Part shown: piece by piece, positions 10,943 to 21,069 of the stretch
Layout: each line of letters opens with the position of its first letter
Position numbering within the stretch: position 1 is the first letter of the stretch
Origin: Bugula neritina
Taxonomy: Eukaryota > Bryozoa > Gymnolaemata > Cheilostomatida > Bugulidae
Reading direction: 5' to 3'
NCBI GenBank assembly: GCA_964035545.1
Contig: CAXIUT010000060.1
Span: forward strand, 1-45,769
DNA: 45,769 bases
Program-made: the position numbers and the translations under genes
Notes under the pieces: generated by a model
Databases searched by the model: none
What the model was told of the DNA's origin: nothing
What the model saw: the letters and a program-made list of their open reading frames with translations, nothing else

Positions 10943-13621
10943 TCATGATTTTTTGGGTCGATATTGCAAATTAGATGTAAATTTATTATTTTATTTTAAA
11001 CATTTCTTTATCTTACTTTGTTTTGGCACTGAAACAGAAACCTGCTTATCTTAGTCATTTTTCTAATCTTTAAATATATTAAGCGCAAGTTCCTTCAATA
11101 CCTTTTTCTTCTTCAAAGGAGTTTGAGGCGAAACTCTATTCTTCTTACAGTATTTTACAACTATCTCGTACAAAAATACACAAGATTCATAAAGCAAAGT
11201 TATGAAGTGATGAATAGATCCAAGCAAATAAACAATTAAACAAGCTATAGTTGTAAAAACAATCATCTCAGTAGAAGAACTCCAATAGAAAACCATGAAG
11301 CAAACATGAAAGAAAAAAGGATAAAGAGACAAAACAAAACTATTTAGTCTTTGTTTTTTCTTCTTGAAACCTATGTAAATACCCAAAGCTGTAAACAAAA
11401 AGATCACGATCATAAAATACAAAGGATTAGCCAGCAACACAAGGCAAGGATAGATAAAGTTAGCCTGACAAAGATACCACATCTATAGTATTTAAAAGGT
11501 AACTAGGTCACTAAAAGTTAATGGCTTTATTGGTACTTATTTTTACTTGTTTAAATCTTCTTCATAACATTCAACTTTCAGAAAATTGAATCTACTGTTT
11601 AATTCCTATTTTTTAATCTTTCTTAAATATGTATTTTTATTGTCTTCTACTTATTACTATTTGTTATCCCTTCTGGCCTTTTTCTCTTTCTTATTTTTCT
11701 TATTTTTTCCTAAAGAATTTTAGTTTTTTTATACTTTTCTTATCAGCTGATGTGGCATACTAAAGTTGAATACTCGTCTATTTTATAACCATTTTCTATG
11801 TTTTTCTCTTTATTATTTTTCTATCCTTCTTTTCATCAACAACATTTTTTATCTATCTGATAAAAGATCAAAGAAGTAGTATATTGGAAATACTAGAGCA
11901 ACGAAGTAGACAATTATGTAAGCCAACATGTTTAGTTTACTTCCTCCATTTCTTACTCCTCCCTGAAGCATCATAAAAGTCCAAGGCAGAGTGAAAGTAA
12001 TAAAGGTGTTTATCAAATAACCATAGAAGAAATTCCATTTTTCTTTAGATAAAAATCTTCTTAAAGGATTAGTTCGAAGACAATACGAACTTAGAAGTTG
12101 AATTCCTAGCATAGATAGAATATTAACTAGCAAAAAGATAAAAGAAACCAAGTTACTGGGTACAGTATCTGATGAAACTTAGAAAAAAAGAGGTTTTTTT
12201 CTATCAACTTTTTATTGACTTAGATCTCCAATATCTAGGTCAATTCCTAAATAAGCAAAGAAGTTGGCATTGATTTAATGATATACTGTTGATAAGTAGC
12301 GATAGATTGGTTCTGGAATAGGAAAATTCAAAAGGACATAAAGACTACACATAGTAAAATAGTTGAGAAACCCTAAAAAGTACATTGTTAAAGGCATAGT
12401 AGTGACAAAATTAGATATTATACTTGTCACATTACTAGTCACTTTCAAAGAACTGTTTAGAATTTCGATTGTTTTTGCTTAATTGTCACTTAAAACTAAA
12501 GAATTATAAAAAGAACTTTCTTCATCTTAAGTTTAGTTTGAAGCTGAACTTGAAGGAGGTGAGCTTGCTGGGGAACTTGAAGGAGGTGAGCTTGCGGGGG
12601 AACTTGCAGGTATAATTCTTGTAAAATTGACTTGAAATTAACTGAGATCATTATTACTACAAGTATAGAGATTATTATTTTGATCAGCCATTGCTATTGT
12701 TGCTGATATAGCTGGAGTACTATATTGATTTCCATTTGTTAAATCAACAAAGATAGTAGAAGTTAGTCCAAAGACAACCATGATAGAACTATTTGCATCT
12801 AAGAAGTAGGCTGATTGGATTGTATCGCTTATGTTTATACTATGAATGACTGAACTGTTTCCCAAATTGATGACTTGAACGGGATTATAGCTGTCTGTTT
12901 AAACTATTATCATCGAAGAATCTTTGCTAAATGTTACTATTCCTGTTGTGTTGGCTGGAGGAGTAGAAGAAGGAGTTTTTGTATGCTTCAAAGATATTGA
13001 AGGTTAAATTTGGTAGATTTTAATGGTTGAAAGTTATGTCCAACCAACTGCCCATTGAATATCAGGCGAATAGACCACATCAGTTAAGTTAATACCAAGA
13101 GGATATTTTCGAATACTCAAGCCTGATGTTGAGTTATTTCTTCTTAATTAAGATGTACCACCATAGTTTTTATAAAATTTGTAAATATTGGATCTCTAAA
13201 TAGTTACTCTACTAGCAATAGTTCCTTTATAAATAGTTGATTCATTATCAAAGGAATAGTTGGCCTTTAGGTTATATAAAATGAACGATCCTGTTGGGTG
13301 AGTAGCCTTTTATTAGAACAATATTTTAGTTCCTGCTATATCAGCTCCAAAATCTACTATTCCAGAAGAAAGGCTACTCACATTTTTAGTGTCAATAGAA
13401 GTAGATAGTGACCCTTTCAACCAACTTTCGTAGATATAGAGACTACTCAGATGATAGATAGATGTGTTACGGATGATAAGTTTTTTGCAAGTGTCAACAG
13501 AAGGACCATAATATGAAAGAGTAGTTGAAGAGGTAAGATTGACTTCAATTTTTGCATCTATAAAGGAATAGAGAGTGCAACGAGTCAAACTTACCAATAG
13601 AAATTGAACCAGGACTAACAT
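10943..13621 (-). CDS. Subtelomeric multi-pass membrane protein family, member C (intact)
   Basis: One uninterrupted frame of 893 codons (892 aa) from the ATG at 13621 to the TGA at 10943-10945. Signal peptide MLVLVQFLLVSLTRCTLYS; ectodomain with conserved DTCKKLIIRNTS and repeated beta-rich stretches (NPVQVINL, SIMVVFGLTSTIFVDLTN); a Ser/Pro linker (ASSPPSSSPASSPPSSS) just before the membrane region; four membrane helices (PLTMYFLGFLNYFTM, WNFFYGYLINTF, FPIYYFFDLLSDR); a basic Gln-rich loop of ~130 residues; then MWYLCQANF and further helices ending before a Lys-rich tail. It is a likely cell-surface or ciliary membrane protein of unknown function. It is the intact reference on the left arm against which the frame breaks of A and B are seen. 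Confidence 0.9.
12546..12605. repeat. 27-bp coding tandem repeat (Ser/Pro) in gene C
   Basis: Two near-perfect 27-bp units (GAACTTGAAGGAGGTGAGCT...) plus a partial third encode, on the minus strand, the Ser/Pro linker between ectodomain and first membrane helix. It is absent from paralogues A, B and D, so it is a recent expansion and G+C-rich for this sequence. Confidence 0.85.
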
Positions 13622-13775
13622 TTTTTTAAATTATACCTATAGAATTAATAGAATATTTTAAATTAGAATATAAAGAAAATTTATTTTTATCTTTCAAACT
13701 GTATTCATAGATTTTTGATTGATATCTATCCTATATTAATTATTTTTACAATAAATTCAGATTATATTAAATATA

Positions 13776-15773
13776 TCATGATTTAACTATCTTCACTAAT
13801 TTTGATTTATTCCATATTCCTTCAACTATTCCTTCTGCACTATAAAACCTACCCATCCCATCAACTTCATCTCCTCTAAATTAACCCTAAAAAATCTACC
13901 CGCTATATAATTTAACCTTTCCCCGCCCCTACATCTGATCATCAACCAAATCGCCTTCATACCACTCGCAATACTTAAAAAATTAATCAAAATTCTTATA
14001 GTCAAAATTCTCATTCAATACAACCAAATCGTCATTGTAAACTTTACCCCTACCATTAAACATGTCATCCACCCACTCACCTTCATACGCCAACTTATTA
14101 CTAGAATAAAACAACCTCCCAAATCCATTCATTTTGTTGTCCCTCCACTCACCCTAGTAGTATCCTCCGTCATTATAATACAGCTTGCCTTGTCCGTTTC
14201 GCATTCCTTTTGATTTGTAGCCTTCGTAACGACCTTCTGTATCGTAGTTTTAGATCACAAATTCACTGTTTTTGTTCTAGATTTTTCTTATTGTCTAGGG
14301 CTGCTGTCCATTAACTTCTTATATTGATGAGTTTTGTTTTATATTTACAGGTTTAGAACTTGATGCTCTGCTTTTTTATTGTAAATGGTTATTTTTTTGA
14401 GGTTATATTGACTTTATATCTCCTTTATTCACTATTTTCTACATAGTTATCATAGAATTGTTTCTCATTACATTGAATTCTTCTCTTTTGCTCATTTGTA
14501 TATTCAAAGGCTTTTCTCTATACTATATTTTAACATTTTGCTTTACAGGTCTCTCTTAATATCCATTATTATTCATTCTGGGAGTTCCTTTCGGGATATG
14601 AGTTGATTCTATTCCATTTTTCAAATGATTTCCCTGATAAATATTCTTTTATCTTTATTATTTCTCCTGACTATATCTCTTTATTTACTTTCCCATTCCA
14701 TAAGACTCACCAATTGCTATGGGATTCTTACTTCTATCTTGACTTTCTGATCGATTAAAAGTAATATTAGGTCTATTTGATTTCTGCATCGAAATAGGAT
14801 TCATTGATGAAGTTCTAACTTAGGTCAATATTTGAGATTGAAGTATTCTTGGAGATTACAAAGGAGGAAATCTATTATTATTATTTTGTAGTTAGCTATT
14901 TGGTTATATGAAATTACTTTGTTACAATACTGGTTCTAGAAAATGTTTTTATCTATTTTATATTCCCCAAATCCGATAAATTTATTTTCTTTTATGAGGC
15001 TACCTACTAAATAAAATCTATATTCCTTTTCTCAACTTTTAATCTCTTATTTCTTTCACTCTTTGCCCCAGTTATCCCCAAAATATTTATTTCTTTCTAT
15101 AAACTCTATCAGCAAACTACAATCTCTTCAACTAAAGACTAATTACTCCCACACTCCATAAATTTGATAAATATTAATCATAATACTACGTTTCTGTTGA
15201 TAATAAAGAATGCAATTTCTATGGAGATGGGTAGCTTTGGATTATTTTTTGAAAGTTATCGATGTTCTAACCCTACTCGTTCAAAGACAACAATGGATCC
15301 TTCAAGTATATCCTCTTTGTTGACAAATCTAAAGCTAAATTTTCAACAGTCACTGAAATAAAATTCCTCTCAAATCTATTTTTGTACTCCTTCAGACCAC
15401 TCAAATAGCACTATATTATATTCCTGATCTCTTCTTCGCGAAATGGTCTTCCAAAGAACCTGCGTTTGACTATTTACTCTCTGAGGGAGTAATTGTTTTC
15501 TCCTTCAAAGATAAAATAGTGTAATTTTTACTGAGAACAGTAGCTGTTTCCCTCTGTCTTGTAGTAGCCTTTCAGTTTAGAGATAGACTAGCACTTAGAA
15601 CGTTTGTACTCGGACTCAATGCCATCAATGTGATCAGAGTTTTGGGAAGAGTTAGTGGTCATTTTGTGAAGAGTGCATAACTAGTTGGAACGACGATGCA
15701 GTACGAACGATTTGGAGTAGAGTTGGTACTAGGAGTGAAGAGTCTAAGAAGTTTATGGAGAAGACAAACCCAT
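13776..15773 (-). CDS. Pseudokinase with five C-terminal MORN repeats
   Basis: 666 codons (665 aa), intron-free, from the ATG at 15773; a second in-frame ATG at 15662 is possible. Residues ~60-215 align with a minimal protein kinase fold: LHYFIFEGENNYSLREQI (hinge region), GRPFREEEIRNIIQCYLSGL (alpha E-like), RNFISVTVENLALD in place of the HRD...N catalytic loop, KDP in place of DFG, and SNLWSVGVI matching the D-W-S-x-G motif. The glycine loop, VAIK Lys, HRD and DFG Asp are absent, so catalysis is unlikely. A low-complexity Ser/Asn/Gln linker follows. The last ~140 residues hold five MORN units (YEGYKSKGMRNGQGKLYY, YQGEWRDNKMNGFGRLFY, YEGEWVDDMFNGRGKVYN and two more), which in other proteins bind membranes or scaffold. 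The 5' end is duplicated at 18395-18740. Confidence 0.85.
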
Positions 15774-15786
15774 CAATTGTTATTAT
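15441..15786. repeat. 346-bp direct repeat, copy 1 (pseudokinase 5' end)
   Basis: It covers the first ~110 codons and 13 bp upstream of the pseudokinase-MORN gene. It matches 18395-18740 in the same orientation with three substitutions in 346 bp and no gaps; both edges are sharp. Confidence 0.97.
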
Positions 15787-15942
15787 TTATTTATATTAAA
15801 TACCATGCTATTATTTGATTAAGTATTTTTCAATTAAGTAAAATGATAAAAGTAAAGTATTTGATCATTGAAATGAGTTAATACTTTTGATAAGATTAAA
15901 TAAGATAAATTAATAGTTTAAAATTTACATTTAATCTGAAGA

Positions 15943-16521
15943 TCATTTTGAATGTTTTCCCCCTAAGAACATATCTTGGTAATAGATGATAAGAGCACGG
16001 CTATCACAAGGAATTGATTTTTCAATTAAAAACTGTTAAACTGTTTTATCTTTTATTTATTTATATAATACTTTTTTACCACAGATAATAATTCCAGTAT
16101 TTTACTTTACTTGACCTAAAAAGGATAAAAAATGAGGAGATTGAGAAAGAATATTTTCAAATTTTTAATTTTTAGAAACTTTAGCAACAGGATAAGATTT
16201 TCCTCCTTTAAAACTTACAATAGAAAAGTCAAAAACTTTATCAGCAGCAATTGTAGAACTAGTGGCTTTATAGTATTGAATAAGAGTAGTAAAAGGTCGA
16301 ATCTTCACTTGTCTAATACAATCACACTTACCACAATGAGCTGGATTAAGACAGTCTTCGCACAGAATATGTCCACAAGATAATAGCACAATCTTTTTCT
16401 TCTATTTCAATATAGATTCCTTACACATAGAACAAAATTGATAGTGAACTTCTTACTGCTAGAAATACTTCTTGTCTATGCCTTCACTAACCATCTTTTG
16501 GAAAAGAGCATCTTGACTCAT
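15943..16521 (-). CDS. RING-finger protein (putative E3), cassette 1
   Basis: 192 aa from the ATG at 16521 to the TGA at 15943. A C3HC4 RING lies at residues 30-66: C30-x2-C33, C49, H51, C54, C57 (SCGHILCEDCLNP), C63-x2-C66 (HCGKC). This family recruits E2 enzymes for ubiquitin transfer. The C-terminal ~60 residues (GIIICGKKVLYKQIKD then TVQQFLIEKSIPCDS and LIIYYQD) are conserved with cassette 2; spacing and hydrophobic pattern loosely resemble a ubiquitin-like/RAWUL fold, which is inference. It is divergent from USP1 across 171 bp. An open frame on the other strand at 16132-16383 is a shadow. Confidence 0.88.
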
Positions 16522-16692
16522 CTAATACTTTTATTTTATTAAAATATCAATTCTTCTTATTGATTTATTCCAGAAATACTTTTTTATTAAGATAATTTTT
16601 CCAATAAAAAATACTTTTTTTTTCACTTTTTTTATGATAAATTCTTACTCCTATAATTTATTATTAATATTTAATTTGGCATACTTTTTACA
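16522..16692. promoter_or_regulatory. Divergent promoter RING1 / USP1 with ATACTTTTT elements
   Basis: 171 bp between two start codons, almost pure A/T. The element ATACTTTT or longer occurs at 16525, 16575, 16610 and ends about 6 nt before the USP1 ATG. The same element recurs in the second cassette and, inverted (AAAAAAGTATAAT), before both E2 starts. Confidence 0.55.
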
Positions 16693-17517
16693 ATGGGAAT
16701 AATTTGTTATCAAAAAGAATAGCTGCAAATAATTCTGGATTAATAAAGAAAGCAAAATCTACAATTAGAAGGTTTGCCTAATGTTGGAAGAACATGTTAC
16801 CTAAACTCCGCTCTTCAACTCATATATTCAATGACAGTATTGAAATAAAAGATCAGAAATAAAAATGAAAAAACAAAAGAAAAGAACCAAAATATCACCC
16901 ATTTATTGATTGGAAATGTTTTCAAGTGTATTGATTAAGGAATGGCTTAATAAAAGAAACAATATCTCAACAAGTTAGCTCGTCACCTTCAAGAACTATT
17001 TAAAATAAAAATAAAAGAGAAGAATGATCTCTTAGATATCCTTATGAAGATTTTAAATCAACTAATTTCTTAAGACTAAACTATTAAATCTTACTTTACT
17101 CTTAAGTTTCAGCAACAATGCAAATGCCATACCTGGAATTTTGAATAAATGCTTATTACAACTCCTCAAATATGCTAAAAATGTTCATAGGAAATAAAAA
17201 TAATTGTAAAGGATTCAACTCCATATCTATTAGTTGATTCTAACCTGTCTGAAACCAAATAATTTCTAAAAAAAGATAAGTCAAAAGTACAATACAGACT
17301 CATATCCTACTCAACTTTTTCAAAAGAATATAACGGACACTATATCAGCTACAGAACGATAGATATTAATGAAGAGAAGAAGGTTAAGAAAACTTGGATA
17401 AAAATTAATGATAGCAATGTCACAATGATGCCTTATCATAGAAAAGATGATGATTCCCCTAAAATAGCAGTCTATCAAAGAGTTAGTATAGAAGATTAGA
17501 TGTTGAAGACCTTATGA
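16693..17517 (+). CDS. Compact ubiquitin-specific protease (USP), cassette 1
   Basis: 274 aa from the ATG at 16693 to the TGA at 17515; no intron. The Cys box GLPNVGRTCYLNSALQLIY has catalytic Cys at residue 35. The His box YNGHYISYRTI (His ~216) is followed by WIKINDSNV, which supplies the Asp/Asn. Two Cys pairs (CKC ... CQKC) sit where USPs carry a zinc ribbon. All catalytic residues are present, so it is probably an active deubiquitinase. At 274 residues it is a minimal USP core. It lies 62 bp upstream of the E2 in the same direction. Confidence 0.93.
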
Positions 17518-17579
17518 CGATGATAGATATTTATAAGAAATTATCATATTATTTTATTTGACAAAAAAGTATAATATTT

Positions 17580-18170
17580 ATGGGAAATAAACAGTTGTCA
17601 TAACCAATATCAGATCCAAAAATGTAGGAATTCCTAAGGCAAATATTTTATTCAGGAGGATAGAAGACGAATCAATCTGTTTCTGATAACTCCTGCACTT
17701 TAGCTGCCAGAAGAGTTGCAAATGAGCTTAAAGAAATAAGCTAAAATCCTCCTATGAATTGGAAGGTTATCACCAATGGATAAAAATGGAACCGATGGGA
17801 TGTCTGGATCACAGCTGATGTAATTTACTTTTTAAGATAGTATTTTAGTCCTTTTCATGATATTCCATTCAAAGTTAATGTTGAATTTCCTTCCAATTAT
17901 CCTCATTAACCAGCTGAGATCAGAATAGACAAGCCTCATCTATTTTTTCACCCAAATATATCATCTTTTGGTAAAATTTGTGAAAAAACAGTCAATAGTT
18001 CTAGTCCCTCTATAAGAATAAGAGAAAAGCTTAATGCAGCTGTTGATGTTCTTTTGATTCCAAACCCTAATAGCGTATATAATGAAGATGCTGCATAACT
18101 ATATAAATAAGACCAAACTTCATATACCAGAAAAGCTGCCAGAATCTTTAGAGGAGTTTTGAAAAAATGA
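17580..18170 (+). CDS. Ubiquitin-conjugating (E2-like) enzyme, cassette 1, 21-nt intron
   Basis: ATG 17580, TGA 18168. With a 21-nt intron at 17820-17840 the product is 189 aa. After a ~45-residue Ser/Gln-rich N-terminus comes a UBC fold: ANELKEISQNPPMNW, VNVEFPSNYPHQPAEIRI, the HPN motif (LFFHPNISSFGKIC) with the catalytic Cys at ~127, LLIPNPNSVYNEDAAQLY and the C-terminal helix. The residues after the Cys (EKTVNSSSPSIRI) depart from the usual LDIL..W core, so the partner may not be canonical ubiquitin. The intron is in frame here, but its homologue in cassette 2 breaks the frame, which proves the position. Confidence 0.9.
17820..17840 (+). other. 21-nt intron in E2 of cassette 1
   Basis: It starts GTAATTT and ends AGATAG, and is followed by TATTTTA as in cassette 2. 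Length is a multiple of three, so an unspliced read would add seven residues not found in E2 folds. Confidence 0.7.
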
Positions 18171-18394
18171 TTGTGACACATTTAATAGATTAAAAAACGT
18201 TATTCCTAACACCAATATATATTTATCAATTTTCATTGTTTTTAATACTGTTTCTAAAAATAAATCAATAAATATTAGTAAATATCAAATTATTTGAAAA
18301 AGTATTTTAACTATCTTTCTTATAGAACCTTTTAAAAACAAATATTTTTTATTCTATTTGTATGATACAGGACTAAAACTAGTTTATCTTTATT

Positions 18395-18740
18395 AAATGG
18401 TCTTCCAAAGAACCTGCGTTTGACTATTTACTATCTGAGGGAGTAATTGTTTTCTCCTTCGAAGATAAAATAGTGTAATTTTTACTGAGAACAGTAGCTG
18501 TTTCCCTCTGTCTTGTAGTAGCCTTTCAGTTTAGAGATAGACTAGCACTTAGAACGTTTGTACTCGGACTCAATGCCATCAATGTGATCAGAGTTTTGGG
18601 AAGAGTTAGTGGTCATTTTGTGAAGAGTGCATAACTAGTTGGAACGACGATGCAGTACGAACGATTTGGAGTAGAGTTGGTACTAGGAGTGAAGAGTCTA
18701 AGAAGTTTATGGAGAAGACGAACCCATCAATTGTTATTAT
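18395..18740 (-). pseudogene. Truncated copy of pseudokinase 5' end (346-bp repeat copy 2)
   Basis: Same orientation and 99% identical to 15441-15786. It holds the start codon (18727), 111 codons and 13 bp of upstream sequence of the pseudokinase-MORN gene, and ends at the GRPF codons where homology stops abruptly. Beyond that the frame runs into unrelated AT-rich sequence. It sits between E2 of cassette 1 and RING of cassette 2, at the position expected if the tandem duplication unit began inside the pseudokinase gene. The 18171-18394 spacer contains no gene. Confidence 0.93.
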
Positions 18741-18835
18741 CTTATATCAATCACTTATTATCGATTTTCATTTTACTCATTAAATATTAAAATAAAGTTA
18801 AAGCATTTTGAATATTGAAATAATGGTGATGATAA

Positions 18836-19444
18836 TCATGAAGTCTATTTTGGGCCTCTATCTCTTTCATAGTAATAAATAGTTAAGAACTTATCAGAAT
18901 TAGTAGGGGAAGATATTAAATTTCTGATAATAAATTACTCAAGGGACATATTTTTGATATCACTATAATATTTATTTTTTCCAAAGATAATAATGCATGG
19001 TTAACCTTTAGTTTACTCCAAGAAGTTCATAAACTCAATAGATTTTTTTAGAATATTTTCAAAAACTTCATCTTTTGATACATTTGGAACAATTTTTGAT
19101 CTCCTAGCTTTTATATCCCATCTAGTAATAGAAACTTCGTAAAACTACTGTTCAGAAGCCCTAAAATATTCCAGAAGAGAAATAAAAGGATCCTTTTTAA
19201 TAGTACTTTTAGAACAAGAATTTAGAATTAAACCTATTCCACTACCAAATCCAGGACAACTAAACTTTCTTTAAATACATCTTTTACATAATATATGTCC
19301 ACATGTAAGAAGCACAGGTATAGTATCAGAATTATTAATTGATCCCTTACATATAGGACAAAATTAATAGAGTTCAACTGATTTAAAAGATTTTTCATCT
19401 AAACCTTCATCAATCATCTTTTGGAGAAGACTATCTTTACCCAT
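18836..19444 (-). CDS. RING-finger protein (putative E3), cassette 2
   Basis: 202 aa from the ATG at 19444 to the TGA at 18836. The N-terminus (LLQKMIDEGLDEKSF) mirrors cassette 1 (LFQKMVSEGIDKKYF). RING ligands: C29-x2-C32 (FCPICKGS), C48, H50, C53, C56 (TCGHILCKRC), C63, and the last Cys displaced to about residue 77 by a Gly-rich insertion, so the second zinc site is altered. The C-terminal module (CIIIFGKNKYYSDIKN, SLEQFIIRNL, FLTIYYYERDRG) matches cassette 1. Divergence from RING1 is deep, in contrast to the almost identical repeat next door. Confidence 0.87.
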
Positions 19445-19604
19445 CAATACCTTCAACAAACTAATTATTATTACTATTTCTTGTTAATTTAACCAATTTA
19501 AAATACTTTTTTTTGACTTTAATTAATACTTTTTTTTTAACAAAATTATTATCACTATTTCTTATACATTTTTAATATAAGATTTATTATACTTTTTACT
19601 ATCA
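19445..19604. promoter_or_regulatory. Divergent promoter RING2 / USP2 with ATACTTTTT elements
   Basis: 160 bp between divergent start codons, nearly pure A/T. Three copies of ATACTTTTT (about 19503, 19529 and 19589) keep the number and spacing seen in the first cassette although the surrounding sequence has diverged. Confidence 0.55.
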
Positions 19605-20447
19605 ATGTCAAGCTGTTGCTAATTTATCTACAAATGTCTGTTTTCTAGTTCTGAAAATGAAAACTAATCAAAAAATGAGAAACTAAACTTGACTAAAGAT
19701 TCTGGATTACCAAATATTGGAAATACATGCCACTTGAATTCTACCTTACAGCTCATCTACTCAATGAAGACCCTCAGATAAAAAATTCTCAATGAATTTA
19801 ACTATCAACTTACAACACATCAACTTATTAAAAATGTTTTTCAATATATGGACTTGGAAACACAAAATAAAAACAAAAATAACTCTATTAAAGAGAGTCA
19901 TCTTATTGTCTTGGAGAAACACTTATCAAAGTCATCAGGAGTTAATCTTAAATAGGCAAATGATTTGATTGATATTCTGTTGATGATTTTGGATAAACTA
20001 ATTTCTGAAGATAAAAAAGTCAGAAGCTACTTTAGATTGAAGTATAAAAAGAACTGTGATTGTGGTCTCTCCTGGAATTTTGATTAAATAGTTATAAGCA
20101 TTCCTGAATAATGCTAAAAATGTTAGAAAAAAATGGATCTAATAGTGGATGATTCTTCCCCTTATCTCCTAGTTTTTTCAAGCTCATAAGAAAAGTAAAA
20201 AAGAATCTATTTAAAAGATTAAAAAAACAAAAAAATTCTATTTTAAAACTTAAGTTTTGCCTGCTTTCAGGGAGATAAAAGATTTGGCCACTATATCAGC
20301 TACCGAATTGTTGATGGTTAATGGAAAAGGATAAGTGATAGCCAGGTTACAACTATCGATAAATACTAAGATATTCAAGATGAACCTAAAATTTTGATTT
20401 ACTAAAAGAAAGAATATTCTGTTAATCTGCCGAACAAAATGAAGTGA
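19605..20447 (+). CDS. Compact ubiquitin-specific protease (USP), cassette 2
   Basis: 280 aa from the ATG at 19605 to the TGA at 20445. Cys box SGLPNIGNTCHLNSTLQLIY (catalytic Cys ~42), His box RFGHYISYRIV (His ~229) and WKRISDSQV complete the triad. The zinc-ribbon pairs CDC and CQKC are retained. Layout matches the cassette 1 USP, but overall similarity is moderate, so the duplication is old or the copies evolve fast. It is 59 bp upstream of E2-2. Confidence 0.93.
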
Positions 20448-20506
20448 TGATCAAAATTCTATAAGAAATTCTTATATTATTTTTATTATAAAAAAAGTAT
20501 AATTTT

Positions 20507-21069
20507 ATGGGACCAAGCTTAGCTCAACAACTTACATAACATACCCAGTCTGCTCAGTCTACTCAGTTAACATCAACGTCGACTGTCTCCTCTTCTTTTG
20601 CAATAAAGAGGATATCAAACTAATTGAAAGAGATAAGAGATAATCCTCCAGTGAATTGGGAAGTTAGAACTAACAGCTAGAAATGGAATGAATGGACAGT
20701 TTGGGTTGCAGCATAAGTAAATTATTAATAAAATAGTATTTTACTCCTTTTTATGGAAAACCTATCAAAATAAACATTACTTTTCCTCAAAATTATCCTT
20801 TTTCTAAACCTATCATGAAAATAGATAAGCCTCATCTATTTTTTCATCCGAATATCTCAAGTTCAGGAGATATTTGTTAAAGATCGGCAATAAATAACGA
20901 CAATCCTTCTGTTACTATTCGCTAAAAAATAGGTGGAGTAGTAGAAATACTAATGTTTCCTAATCCTAAAAGTTCATTTAATTTGGAAGCAACAAAACTT
21001 ATTGAGAGGGATCCAAGATAATATAACCGAAAAGCTTATTAAATCTTTAATGAATTGAAGAAAAAATGA
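20507..21069 (+). CDS. Ubiquitin-conjugating (E2-like) enzyme, cassette 2, 20-nt intron
   Basis: ATG 20507, TGA 21067. The reading frame is continuous only if 20 nt (20717-20736) are removed, giving 180 aa. N-terminus rich in Thr/Ser/Gln; then KRISNQLKEIRDNPPVNW, YFTPFYGKPIKINITFPQNY, the HPN motif (LFFHPNISSSGDIC, catalytic Cys ~116), ILMFPNPKSSFNLEA and the final helix. As in cassette 1 the residues after the Cys are non-canonical. The 5' leader AAAAAAGTATAAT ... ATGGG is nearly identical to that of E2-1. Confidence 0.9.
20717..20736 (+). other. 20-nt intron in E2 of cassette 2
   Basis: It starts GTAAAT and ends AAATAG. Not a multiple of three: unspliced, the frame stops before the catalytic Cys. 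It occupies the same position as the 21-nt intron in E2-1. Confidence 0.88.

Noticed and set aside
16132-16383. Plus-strand open frame
   Set aside because: Antisense to the RING1 gene, which has the complete zinc-ligand set.
18227-18394. Continuation of the duplicated pseudokinase frame
   Set aside because: The frame stays open but homology stops at 18395 and the sequence is AT-rich without coding character; there is no evidence of a real chimeric protein.
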